Part shown: piece after piece, positions 9,749 to 17,892 of the stretch
Numbering within the stretch: the first letter of the stretch is position 1
Layout of the letters: each line of letters starts with the position of its first letter
DNA from: Laspinema sp. D2d
Lineage (GTDB): Bacteria; Cyanobacteriota; Cyanobacteriia; Cyanobacteriales; Laspinemataceae
Direction: 5' to 3'
Length of the DNA stretch: 64,000 nt
Assembly (NCBI RefSeq): GCF_025370755.1
Contig: NZ_JAMXFC010000007.1
Span: 119,472-183,471 of the forward strand
Made by a program: the position numbers and the translations under genes
Notes under the pieces: model-generated
What the model was told of the DNA's origin: nothing
Seen by the model: only the letters and a program-made list of their open reading frames with translations
Database searches by the model: none

Positions 9749-12274
9749 ATGTCTAAAGAAATTGGTAAAAAATTAGCCCAGGAAGCTGGTAGAAGAGAAC
9801 TGAGTCGCATCATCATGCGGGGTTCCTCTGCGAAAATGGGGATGAAGAATCGCCTATTCGGACTCCTCCCCGCTCGGTTTCAATGGGTGATTCCCTTCGT
9901 GCAGCAAAACTTAAAAATTGAAGCGCCCAAACTGTCCGGACTCAAATTCCAGCTACCGGGAGGATTTCGGAAAAGCCAAGACATTACTAAACAGTCACAA
10001 CAACTCGCACCAGAAATTGAAGTAACCTCCCTACCGCAAATTTTTCAACCCGCTCAACCCCTCTATTTAAAGTATGATTGTCCCCGAGGAAATCCGTTAA
10101 GCTGCGAAGTGGCTCAACAGACCCTAGAGGCAAAACCTCAAGCCAAATATTGCCGACAATGTGGGTTTCCAGTTCCCTTGGCACCGGACACCAAAATTCG
10201 AGGCGATCGCGGGACTTACAAAATTGAAAGATTGCTGCGTCATCGGGGAATGGGACGGCTTTATGAAGCTATCCAACTCAGCGATCACCAACCCGTTATC
10301 CTCAAAGAATATCTCTTACCCAAACGCTATTTTAACTCCGAAGAAATTCGCCAGCGTAAAGACTTATTTCGGTTAGTCGGGGGAATTAATTTAGCCGATG
10401 GTCGCATTCAGGATCAGCGCCTGATTTCCCCCTGGGAGGCGATCGCCCCCCTACGGGAAGAACGCTGCTATCTCGTCACTAGAGGACAAATCGACGCTTT
10501 CCCCACTCTGTCCAGCTACCTCTTAGAAACAGGCGCTTTTACTAGCGCCCAAGTTCGCCAAGTCCTCGACCAAGTATTACAAAGTTTGGAGTTTCTCCAT
10601 GAGCAGAAATTTAGGCTGAGATCCGGTGCATTGAAACAAGGAATTATTCATGGTAACCTAAGTTTAGATAGTCTAATTTTTGTCCCCAATACTCAAGGAT
10701 TTTTTGTTTATTTATGTGATTTATCGCTTTGGGAAAGTTTTGGACAACCGATTTTATCCGACTCGGCCTATTCCTCTCCCCAACAAGATTTAAAAGCATT
10801 AGGATATATTGCCTTTTATTTATTAAACGGACGTACTTTCAACCCAAAAACTGAGCAAGAAATCGACCCTAGGGTCGAGGAAGATTGGCCTTTGGGTGTC
10901 CATCTTGAACTAAAAAACTTTATTCTAAACTTAATTGGACTGGGAACTCAAAAATTTGAAACCGCTCAATTGGCGAGACAAACGCTCTTGAAATTATCCG
11001 GGGAATGGTGGATTGGAGATGGCACTCTCATTCCGGTGGGAATACCGGAAGCACTTGTTGTTGAAGCAATTGAAAAAAAACGCCGTCAACGCACCCGACT
11101 TTTAGCTTTTTTATTAGCAACTTTGGGGTTGATTTTGTTGGCCCTATTAATTATGTGGATTAGGGTAATTCGCCAGCAAAAAACGGCAACAAAAGACCCA
11201 GTTTGTTGTATTGAAAAAGTAGCGGGTATTCCCCTGGGAAACTTTACTTATACGGCTTCTGTAAATGGCACTTGGAGCTATCTCCTCCAGCAACCGAATT
11301 TAATTGCTCCTGGAAGAACATTAGAACAAGACTTGGAACAACGCCTGCAACCTGAAGACCCCAGCGAACCGCCTAAATACAGCTTTCGCTATGTACCCGA
11401 ACCGACGTCAACCTTGGCGATCGCCAAGGTTTTATCGGGAGAAACCGACTTTGCAATTACCAATTTAGCCAATGCCCGGACAGCTTACAATAATTTAATT
11501 CACACTCAAATCGGCTATCGAGAATTTGCTTATGATGGCATTGTTATTTTCGTTCCCTTCAGCTATGCTCGTCGCGAAAATGGACTCCCCCAACGCTTAA
11601 ATGGGAGCATTACCTTCGACGAATTACGACAACTTTATACGGGTAAAATTAAGAATTGGCAAGAATTAGGCGGTCCGAATCTTCCCGTAAAACTGTATAT
11701 TCCCAATGAAGAAGAAGCATTAAGAGTCTTTGAACAGCGAGTGCTTCAAAATGAGCGGGCGATCGCCGATTTTCACAACCTCCTCAAAGCCCCCACATCC
11801 GCCAATACCCTAGTCAGAACTCCCGCAACCATTACTCCCCTTTCCACCTTTGAAATGCTGCGAACCGTCATCCGGGATTTTGAAGATAGAAATATCGGGA
11901 GTATTGGATTCGCCACCTTGAGTAAAGTCTTTGGACAATGTTCGGTTTATCCCCTCGCCTTAAGTGAAGGCAACCAAACTCCGGTATCTCCCTTAGTTAG
12001 AAATCTGGATAATCAACCCATTTCTCCCCTCACGGATTTGTGTAATAATAAAGGCAGTTATAGTCCGAATGTGACTGCATTTTCCCAGAATCAATATCCC
12101 TTAGCCTATCCTTTGGTAGTGATTTATCCCCGGGACAATCGTCTCCCTTCCGTCGGAGAAAAATTTGCAGAAATTCTCACCACCCTAGAAGTTCAAACCC
12201 TACTCGATCGCACCGGACTCATTCCGATTTACCGACAATCTCCGCCCGCATCCCAATCAGTCCAAAGGGAATAG
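9749..12274 (+). CDS. Pseudokinase - transmembrane - PstS-like binding domain fusion
   Basis: Three parts are visible. Residues about 105-145 hold a small zinc-ribbon-like segment (CPRG..CRQCGF). Residues about 150-425 are a Ser/Thr-kinase-like domain with a glycine-rich loop (LLRHRGMGRLYEA) and a conserved lysine in VILKEYLL, but the catalytic loop reads HGNLSLDSL instead of HRDLKPxN and the DFG position reads CDLSLW, so it is probably inactive. A membrane helix follows near 450-470 (LLAFLLATLGLILLALLIMW). The rest, to 841, resembles a phosphate-type periplasmic binding domain (for example TFDELRQLYTGKIKNWQELG). The protein may sense an extracytoplasmic ligand and signal inward. It precedes the tube gene on the same strand. 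Confidence 0.8.
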   Translation: MSKEIGKKLAQEAGRRELSRIIMRGSSAKMGMKNRLFGLLPARFQWVIPFVQQNLKIEAPKLSGLKFQLPGGFRKSQDITKQSQQLAPEIEVTSLPQIFQPAQPLYLKYDCPRGNPLSCEVAQQTLEAKPQAKYCRQCGFPVPLAPDTKIRGDRGTYKIERLLRHRGMGRLYEAIQLSDHQPVILKEYLLPKRYFNSEEIRQRKDLFRLVGGINLADGRIQDQRLISPWEAIAPLREERCYLVTRGQIDAFPTLSSYLLETGAFTSAQVRQVLDQVLQSLEFLHEQKFRLRSGALKQGIIHGNLSLDSLIFVPNTQGFFVYLCDLSLWESFGQPILSDSAYSSPQQDLKALGYIAFYLLNGRTFNPKTEQEIDPRVEEDWPLGVHLELKNFILNLIGLGTQKFETAQLARQTLLKLSGEWWIGDGTLIPVGIPEALVVEAIEKKRRQRTRLLAFLLATLGLILLALLIMWIRVIRQQKTATKDPVCCIEKVAGIPLGNFTYTASVNGTWSYLLQQPNLIAPGRTLEQDLEQRLQPEDPSEPPKYSFRYVPEPTSTLAIAKVLSGETDFAITNLANARTAYNNLIHTQIGYREFAYDGIVIFVPFSYARRENGLPQRLNGSITFDELRQLYTGKIKNWQELGGPNLPVKLYIPNEEEALRVFEQRVLQNERAIADFHNLLKAPTSANTLVRTPATITPLSTFEMLRTVIRDFEDRNIGSIGFATLSKVFGQCSVYPLALSEGNQTPVSPLVRNLDNQPISPLTDLCNNKGSYSPNVTAFSQNQYPLAYPLVVIYPRDNRLPSVGEKFAEILTTLEVQTLLDRTGLIPIYRQSPPASQSVQRE

Positions 12275-12381
12275 GTGAAGTTCGACCTTTGTCTAGTATC
12301 CACAACACTCTAAAAACCCTAAACTGAGCTATAGTTTTGGGGCCTTGGGTGGGTTAAACAATCAAAGGGGAGTCGTTATTG

Positions 12382-12948
12382 ATGACGAAACAAAATCAGC
12401 CAGAAACCCACGGACTGAATTATATTACGGCCAATCGCTTTTATGTGGAGATGCAGGAAACCAACTCCATCGCCGCTTGTTTTAGCGAATGTTCCGGGTT
12501 GAGCGTTACGGTTAATTATGACACCTATTTTGAAGGGGGAGTTAATAACCAACAGCGAATCATTTTGGGAAACACCCAATTTTCAGAAGTCACCCTCAAA
12601 CGAGGACTAACGAATGATGCTGCATTTTGGGGCTGGGCATCTCGAATGCTGACTAAAATCACCCCAGAAAATGCCGGGAGTCCCCAGCGGCGCAATATCA
12701 ATATTTTACTGTTTAACACCGCCGGAGAAACGATTCAATGTTGGACGCTAATCGGGGCGGTTCCTGTTGCTTGGAGAGCACCGGCATTAAGGGCAGATGC
12801 GGCAACGGTAGCAATTGAAGAGTTATCTTTGGCCTATGAAGGGTTAAATGTGGAGGTGAATAGTAACTCGGGTAGCGGTGGAAATGCACTCGGTGGTGGG
12901 GGTAAGATTCACCAGAGTGGCAGGGGTACGGGTGGATTCTTTATTTAG
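12382..12948 (+). CDS. eCIS tube protein, T4 gp19 family
   Basis: Family features of gp19-type tail tube proteins are clear: RFYVEMQETNSIAACFSECSG near the start, a VTLKRGLTNDAAFWGW segment and EELSLAYEGLNVEV near the end. In contractile injectors such subunits stack as hexamers to form the inner tube or its baseplate-proximal ring. About 188 residues is slightly long because of a Gly/Ser-rich tail after residue 160, which may be surface-exposed or flexible. I chose ATG at 12382; a TTG just before it adds one residue. It starts the baseplate-side gene run; being next to Cis7 it may be the baseplate-proximal (Afp5-like) tube subunit. Confidence 0.85.
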   Translation: MTKQNQPETHGLNYITANRFYVEMQETNSIAACFSECSGLSVTVNYDTYFEGGVNNQQRIILGNTQFSEVTLKRGLTNDAAFWGWASRMLTKITPENAGSPQRRNINILLFNTAGETIQCWTLIGAVPVAWRAPALRADAATVAIEELSLAYEGLNVEVNSNSGSGGNALGGGGKIHQSGRGTGGFFI

Positions 12949-12958
12949 GGGTTAAATT

Positions 12959-13771
12959 ATGGTAGAAACTGTCAGCAATTATGAGGAAGAACCGGGCGAT
13001 CGCAGTCGTCTTGCTGGGTTGAAACCCCTGGGAATTCAAAAACCATTTTTGCCCCATGAACCCCTGGGACAAAAACCTTTTGAACCTCAATCTTTAAAAC
13101 CCATTGCCCGGGAATTGTTAACAAGTTTTGAGTTAGAACCCGCGATCGCACCCGATGAAGAGGAAACTGTTAGAGAATGGGATCAATTCGAGAAACTCCC
13201 CAGAGAAATTCCGGAACTGACGGAAATTGCGATCGCCACCCGAGGGGAACAACCTCTGGGACAGTGGCATTCCATCGGCGATCGGCAAACTCAAGTTAGT
13301 CTGTCTGCCAACCCCTCCTTTCAACTCCCCCTCACCCTCTCCCTAGAAGAGATTTCCTCCAATGTTCCTGAACTATCCGCCTTAAGCGCCTTCGCGAGTC
13401 CTCCTCTGGATTTGGGAATCGCTTCTACAACCGAATCCATGCCAACCACTTGGGCGAACCTTGAAGACTTACTCACCCAAACCGCCCAAATTGATACCGA
13501 CGGAGAATTTGTGTTAACCCCTTGGGGAGTCCAACGAGAGACTCCCCCACAACCCAAGGGAGATCGGTCCTCCGTCCCTGTCCAAAATCCGCCCGACTAT
13601 AACGATCCCAGAAGTCGAGAAGTCACCCTCACCGCCCCAGGATATGGACCCACACCGGAACCTGAAAACCTAGAGATTTTAGCGCGAAAAGTTTATGATT
13701 TGATTAAACAGCGCCTAACCATTGATCGCGAACGGAATGGAGGTCGCTATTCTCGGCGATCGCCCTGGTAA
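12959..13771 (+). CDS. eCIS-associated protein with disordered body and conserved C-terminal helix
   Basis: About 230 residues are acidic, proline-rich and probably disordered. The last 40 contain LEILARKVYDLIKQRLTIDR followed by ERNGG and a terminal SPW, a helix-and-tail pattern I associate with an uncharacterised protein in many phage-tail-like and eCIS loci next to the Cis7 gene. The gene starts 10 bases after the tube gene and lies 41 bases before the Cis7 homologue, so it is probably co-transcribed. A role in assembly, such as chaperoning tube or Cis7, is an inference. No enzyme motif is seen. Confidence 0.6.
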   Translation: MVETVSNYEEEPGDRSRLAGLKPLGIQKPFLPHEPLGQKPFEPQSLKPIARELLTSFELEPAIAPDEEETVREWDQFEKLPREIPELTEIAIATRGEQPLGQWHSIGDRQTQVSLSANPSFQLPLTLSLEEISSNVPELSALSAFASPPLDLGIASTTESMPTTWANLEDLLTQTAQIDTDGEFVLTPWGVQRETPPQPKGDRSSVPVQNPPDYNDPRSREVTLTAPGYGPTPEPENLEILARKVYDLIKQRLTIDRERNGGRYSRRSPW

Positions 13772-13812
13772 ATGTAATATTAATGCCCTATTAATAAAAA
13801 GGAAAAACCGCC

Positions 13813-14286
13813 ATGCCTGGTAACAATGTTGCATCAGGGAAACTCGAAAAAGCAAAATTAATTTCCCAAGAAAGCGATACCATCGAATTCATGTTCAACC
13901 CAACCGAACTCGTATTCGATCAATCCGTTAGCGTCAATCCGAGTCGAGGGGCGCGCACCAGTTCCGGATTATCTAAAGTCAGCTTTGCCCATCCCGAACC
14001 CTGCACTCTGACCATTAGTAACATCATTTTTGATACCTACGAAACTGGGACAAGTATCCTTCCCTCTATTAATCTTCTCAAACAAGCCCTCAGTTTTGCC
14101 ACCAAAGGATCTGCTGCTCAAAAACGTCCCCCCACCTATATTTTTGCCTGGGGACAACAACAATATATGCGCTGTTTTGTCACCCGACTCAGCTACAGAT
14201 TAACCCGCTTTTTACCTGATGGAACCCCCGTACAAGCGCGAGTGGATTTGACCCTCACTGAAGTGGATAAAGCAACGGGGAAATAG
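13813..14286 (+). CDS. eCIS tube-end/baseplate adaptor, Cis7 (Afp7/Pvc7) N-terminal domain
   Basis: The pattern DTIEFMFNPTELVFDQSVSV near residue 25 and the closing RVDLTLTEVDKATGK define the contractile-injection-system tube N-terminal domain, the adaptor between the tube and the VgrG spike. Many homologues carry a C-terminal LysM domain; this protein of 157 residues has none and stops after the tube domain. AAAAGGAAAA precedes the start. The stop codon runs directly into the G-rich 18-bp tandem repeat, so it is possible that a LysM-coding tail was lost there, but I see no remnant. Confidence 0.85.
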   Translation: MPGNNVASGKLEKAKLISQESDTIEFMFNPTELVFDQSVSVNPSRGARTSSGLSKVSFAHPEPCTLTISNIIFDTYETGTSILPSINLLKQALSFATKGSAAQKRPPTYIFAWGQQQYMRCFVTRLSYRLTRFLPDGTPVQARVDLTLTEVDKATGK

Positions 14287-14604
14287 GGGAAGATAGGGGA
14301 GATGGGGGAGATGGGGAGGATGGGGGAGATGGGGAGGATGGGGGAGATGGGGGAGATGGGGTTATGAGAGTTCAAGATAGATTTTTATTAGACTTCTTGC
14401 CAAATTCTCTTAAGCCCCCTAGGAACTAAATATTTATTCCTCTGGCTTCCCCCGATAAATCAACATTTATTCCTCTGGCTTCCCCCTTTTTAAGGGGGAC
14501 GGGAGGGGGATCCAAGGGGGGTTGGGGGGATCAATCCAGTATTTTGCCAGAGGTTTATTGATTAATTATCATCAGAAATTCAGACCAAAACCACATTAAA
14601 AACC
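14286..14604. repeat. Repeat-filled intergenic region
   Basis: Three elements fill this gap before the spike gene. At 14286-14361 the 18-bp unit seen at 6423 recurs in reverse complement. At 14432-14453 and 14465-14486 there is an exact 22-base direct repeat beginning ATTTATTCCTCTGGC. Right after the second copy, CCCCC-TTTTTAA-GGGGG (14482-14498) forms a hairpin followed by a G-rich run. No coding sequence is seen. The hairpin might attenuate transcription between the Cis7 and VgrG genes. Confidence 0.75.
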
Positions 14605-16764
14605 ATGACAGCAATCTCTTACTTAGCTCAACCTAGCTTAAAAATAGATGGAACCGAGGCGTCTGATAAATTACGGGCAGATATTATAGAAATCTCCGTA
14701 GAAGAAAGCATTCATCAGCCGGGAATGTTTACCCTAATGATTAACAATGACTACTTCCCTGGGACGGGAGAACCCTGGGGACATGAATCATTATTTGCCA
14801 TTGGTAAATCTATCGAAATTGGGTTTAGTTCCAGTACCACCGAAGCGCCAGAATTTTCCCAAGGTAAAACCACTGCCAACCTGTTTAAAGGAGAAATTAC
14901 CTCAATAGAATGTAGCTTTACTGAAACCTCTGAAGCTACCATGCTAATTCGAGGATATGATGTGGGACATCGGCTGCATCGGGGGAGATATAATCGCTCT
15001 TTTCAAAATATGAGCGATACCGATATCCTTAAAAAAGTTATTGGGGAAGTGGGAATTTCCTCGGGGACCATTGATCCGAGTGGTTCTCCCCATGATTATG
15101 TATTTCAAGAAAATCAAACCAATATGGAATTTTTGCGGGAACGAGCAACTCGCAATGGATTTGAACTGTTCGTTCAAGATGGAAAATTAAATTTTAGAAA
15201 ACCTAAAGTAGGCAGCACTTTAGAGTTGAAATGGTTGCGGGATATACACAGTTTTCGAGTGCGGGTTTCTAGTACGGAACAGGTGAGCGCGGTGGAGGTA
15301 CGCGGGTGGGATTATAAACAAAAAAAAGCGATTGTTTCTAATGCCAGTTCTGCCACTGTTCTGACAAGCACCCAATATCAAGAGGGTAAAAAAACCAGTT
15401 CAGCTTTTAATGGAAAACCCTCCCAAGCCACTATGATAGTGGTCGATAAACCCGTTTTTAGTAATCAAGAAGCAGATACGATCGCCCAGTCGTTGTGCAA
15501 TGAATTAGGCGGAGAATTTGTCCATGCCGATGCCGTAGCGGAAGGGAATCCAGATATCCGCACCGGCAAAGTTATCAAATTTACTGACATGGGAAAATAT
15601 AGCGGAAAATACTATATTACCGAAGCCCGCCATCTGTATCAAGATGGGATTTATACCACAGAATTTAGTGTCCGAGGATTGCGATCGGATGATATTTCCA
15701 CCACCGTTGCACCGGAAACCCGACTAGAACCGGGTCAAACCCTAATGGTGGGAGTGGTATCTAATAATAACGACCCCGATGGATTAGGACGAGTGCGGGT
15801 GAAATTTCCCACCCTGACGGAAAAACATGAAAGTAATTGGGCTCGGGTGGTGGCGATCGGGGCTGGACCCGATCGCGGATTTGACTGCTTACCCGAAATC
15901 AACGATGAAGTGTTAGTTGCCTTTGAACATGGAGATATTCATCGCCCTTATATCCTTGGGGGCGTCTGGAATGGTCAGGATAAACCCCCAGAAAAAGTAG
16001 CTGAATCCGTCGCGAGTGGGAAAGTCCGCCTCCGAACCATTAAAACTCGCCTCGGTCATAAATTACAATTTGTCGAAGAAGATAAAGGCAACAGTAAAAA
16101 AGGGATTTATATTGAAACCGTTGAGGGAAGTAAACATAAACTCCATCTGAACGATACAGATAAAAAGATGGAACTAAAAACCAGCGGTTCTCATTATCTT
16201 TTGTTGGATGATAAACTGAAGAAACTAGAAACCAAAACTACTGGCGGTCATACCGTTTTAATGGATGATAATGGCACCAAAAAAATAGATGTGACCTCCG
16301 TCGGGGACATGAACGTGAAAACCGGAAGTTCGGGAAAAACCCGCGCCCTCAAAGTTGATGCAGGGGAAATTGAAGTCACAGGAATGACTAAAATTTTACT
16401 GAAAGTTGGCCCGAATAGTATTGAAATATCCAATTCAGGGATTAAAATTGATGGCCTGAAAGTGGAAGTGTTGGGAAAAACAGGAGTTGAGATTAAATCC
16501 CCCGTTAAAGTTGATATTAGTGGCGCAACCCAAGTCAATGTGCAATCGGCGGCCCAGGTCGGGATTAAAGCTGGGGCCTCCCTGAGCGCCCAAGCGGGGG
16601 GTTCCTTGGGTCTCCAAGCGGGTGGGTCCATAAGTGGAACTGCTGCCGGTTCAGTCAGTTTCACCAGTGGCGGTGCAGCGAGTATTACAGCCGGTGCTTC
16701 ATTCCAAGTGATGGCAGGTGCTAGTGCCGGGATTTTAGCACCCCTGATTCGCCTCAACTGTTGA
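14605..16764 (+). CDS. vgrG: VgrG/Cis8 spike protein (gpD-gp5 fusion)
   Basis: The N-terminal 370 residues match the phage late-control gpD-like hub domain (SDTDILKKVIGEVG, NMEFLRERATRNGFELFVQD). An OB-fold gp5-like domain follows (DPDGLGRVRVKFP, INDEVLVAFEHGD, PYILGGVWNGQDKPP). The last 200 residues are short repeats rich in Lys, Gly and Val ending in SAQAGGSLGLQAGGS-type units, which should form the trimeric beta-helical needle. The trimer is the puncturing spike under the PAAR tip. 719 residues is a normal length. No extra C-terminal toxin domain is attached. Confidence 0.93.
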   Translation: MTAISYLAQPSLKIDGTEASDKLRADIIEISVEESIHQPGMFTLMINNDYFPGTGEPWGHESLFAIGKSIEIGFSSSTTEAPEFSQGKTTANLFKGEITSIECSFTETSEATMLIRGYDVGHRLHRGRYNRSFQNMSDTDILKKVIGEVGISSGTIDPSGSPHDYVFQENQTNMEFLRERATRNGFELFVQDGKLNFRKPKVGSTLELKWLRDIHSFRVRVSSTEQVSAVEVRGWDYKQKKAIVSNASSATVLTSTQYQEGKKTSSAFNGKPSQATMIVVDKPVFSNQEADTIAQSLCNELGGEFVHADAVAEGNPDIRTGKVIKFTDMGKYSGKYYITEARHLYQDGIYTTEFSVRGLRSDDISTTVAPETRLEPGQTLMVGVVSNNNDPDGLGRVRVKFPTLTEKHESNWARVVAIGAGPDRGFDCLPEINDEVLVAFEHGDIHRPYILGGVWNGQDKPPEKVAESVASGKVRLRTIKTRLGHKLQFVEEDKGNSKKGIYIETVEGSKHKLHLNDTDKKMELKTSGSHYLLLDDKLKKLETKTTGGHTVLMDDNGTKKIDVTSVGDMNVKTGSSGKTRALKVDAGEIEVTGMTKILLKVGPNSIEISNSGIKIDGLKVEVLGKTGVEIKSPVKVDISGATQVNVQSAAQVGIKAGASLSAQAGGSLGLQAGGSISGTAAGSVSFTSGGAASITAGASFQVMAGASAGILAPLIRLNC

Positions 16765-16861
16765 GAGGCGCGAGAATGCGACTTATGGCTAATGGTCAGC
16801 CCCCGGTGAAACCGTTAAAAATGGGGGCTAAATGATCCAGGCCATAATTTAGAGGAAAATC

Positions 16862-17161
16862 ATGTTTCCTGTAGCAGTATTAGGAGATTTGGCGGGGGGA
16901 AGTCCCATTGTAGGACCTTGTGCACCCACGGTTTTAGTGATGGGACGCCCCATTGCTTGTATGGGAGATGCGGTTGCCGGAGCCCCGATGGCAGCCGGAA
17001 CCTTGATCATGCCTGCTTCGGTGACGGTGTTGGCAATGGGTCGTCCCGTGGCCCATATGATGACAATGGCTGCGGGGATGAGTGTCCCCGCACCGATTCC
17101 AGTTCCTTTGATGTTACCCGTAATTGCCACCGGGGTGACGGTGTTGGTTGGGCCTCCGTAA
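16862..17161 (+). CDS. PAAR-type spike tip protein
   Basis: The protein of 99 residues has the repeated short hydrophobic and glycine-rich strands of PAAR proteins, with two parallel halves (VLVMGRPIACMGD and VLAMGRPVAHMMT). It should cap the VgrG trimer as a sharp cone. It lies right after the VgrG gene, as in most eCIS loci. Histidine and cysteine residues that could bind the tip metal are present (Cys in PIACMGD, His in VAHMMT). No effector extension is fused. Confidence 0.85.
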   Translation: MFPVAVLGDLAGGSPIVGPCAPTVLVMGRPIACMGDAVAGAPMAAGTLIMPASVTVLAMGRPVAHMMTMAAGMSVPAPIPVPLMLPVIATGVTVLVGPP

Positions 17162-17403
17162 TCAGGAAACCCCAACCGGATTTCTTGACCGGATTTGTCC
17201 GATTAGCAAGCAAAAGGCTCCCGAGGGCATAGGACCAAAATCCGGGTTAATTAACCCTTATCGGTTCTTATCTCCTAGAGTTGGGTCAGGTCAGAACGTC
17301 CAGAAATTCGCCCGCTACTCAACTACACTCGACTTTTGGCGAATATTCCTCAGTCCGGAGACTTTAGTACACTAGCGACTAAAGTCTGTGGGCTAACTGT
17401 TTC

Positions 17404-17820
17404 ATGGCAAACGATTACAACCCCCAACCGCCTCGGGATTACATCGGCACGGGATGCTCATTCCCGTTACGAATCAATATCCAGGGCAAAATGCAACTGA
17501 GTTCGGATGTCCGCAATGTGGAGGAATCCATTCGGATTATCCTTAATACCAAATTGGGGGAGCGTGTTTACCGCCCCAATTTTGGGTCGCGCCTGTCTGA
17601 GTTGGTGTTTGCACCGATGAATACTCAAACCCTCTTACTCATCCGCGTGTACATTGAAGAAGCGCTGGAATTGTGGGAACCGAGGATTATCATCGAGGGA
17701 ATTTACACCGAACCGGATCCCGTTCGAGGTCGGGTGGAGGTTCGGATTGAATATCGGATCAGAGACCGTCACGAGTCTCGCAGCATGGTCTATCCGTTTT
17801 ATTTAATGCCGTCATCTTAA
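17404..17820 (+). CDS. Baseplate wedge protein gp25/Cis9
   Basis: The sequence FPLRINIQGKMQLSSDVRNV, NTKLGERVYRPNFGSRL and LLLIRVYIEEALELWEPRI is the signature of the GPW/gp25 family. In contractile tails gp25 joins the baseplate wedge to the first sheath ring and nucleates sheath polymerisation. 138 residues is typical. Some 240 bases separate it from PAAR, including remnants of intergenic filler; the next baseplate gene follows after 72 bases. Confidence 0.93.
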   Translation: MANDYNPQPPRDYIGTGCSFPLRINIQGKMQLSSDVRNVEESIRIILNTKLGERVYRPNFGSRLSELVFAPMNTQTLLLIRVYIEEALELWEPRIIIEGIYTEPDPVRGRVEVRIEYRIRDRHESRSMVYPFYLMPSS

Positions 17821-17892
17821 ACCGATTGGGTCATTGGTCTTTGGTCAAGGGTACGCTCTCAACGGACAAAGAACAAATCAGAAACAACCGTT

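Noticed and set aside
16776-16835. 19-codon frame between the VgrG and PAAR genes
   Set aside because: No ribosome binding site or recognisable motif; the sequence resembles common intergenic filler (GGCTAATGG).
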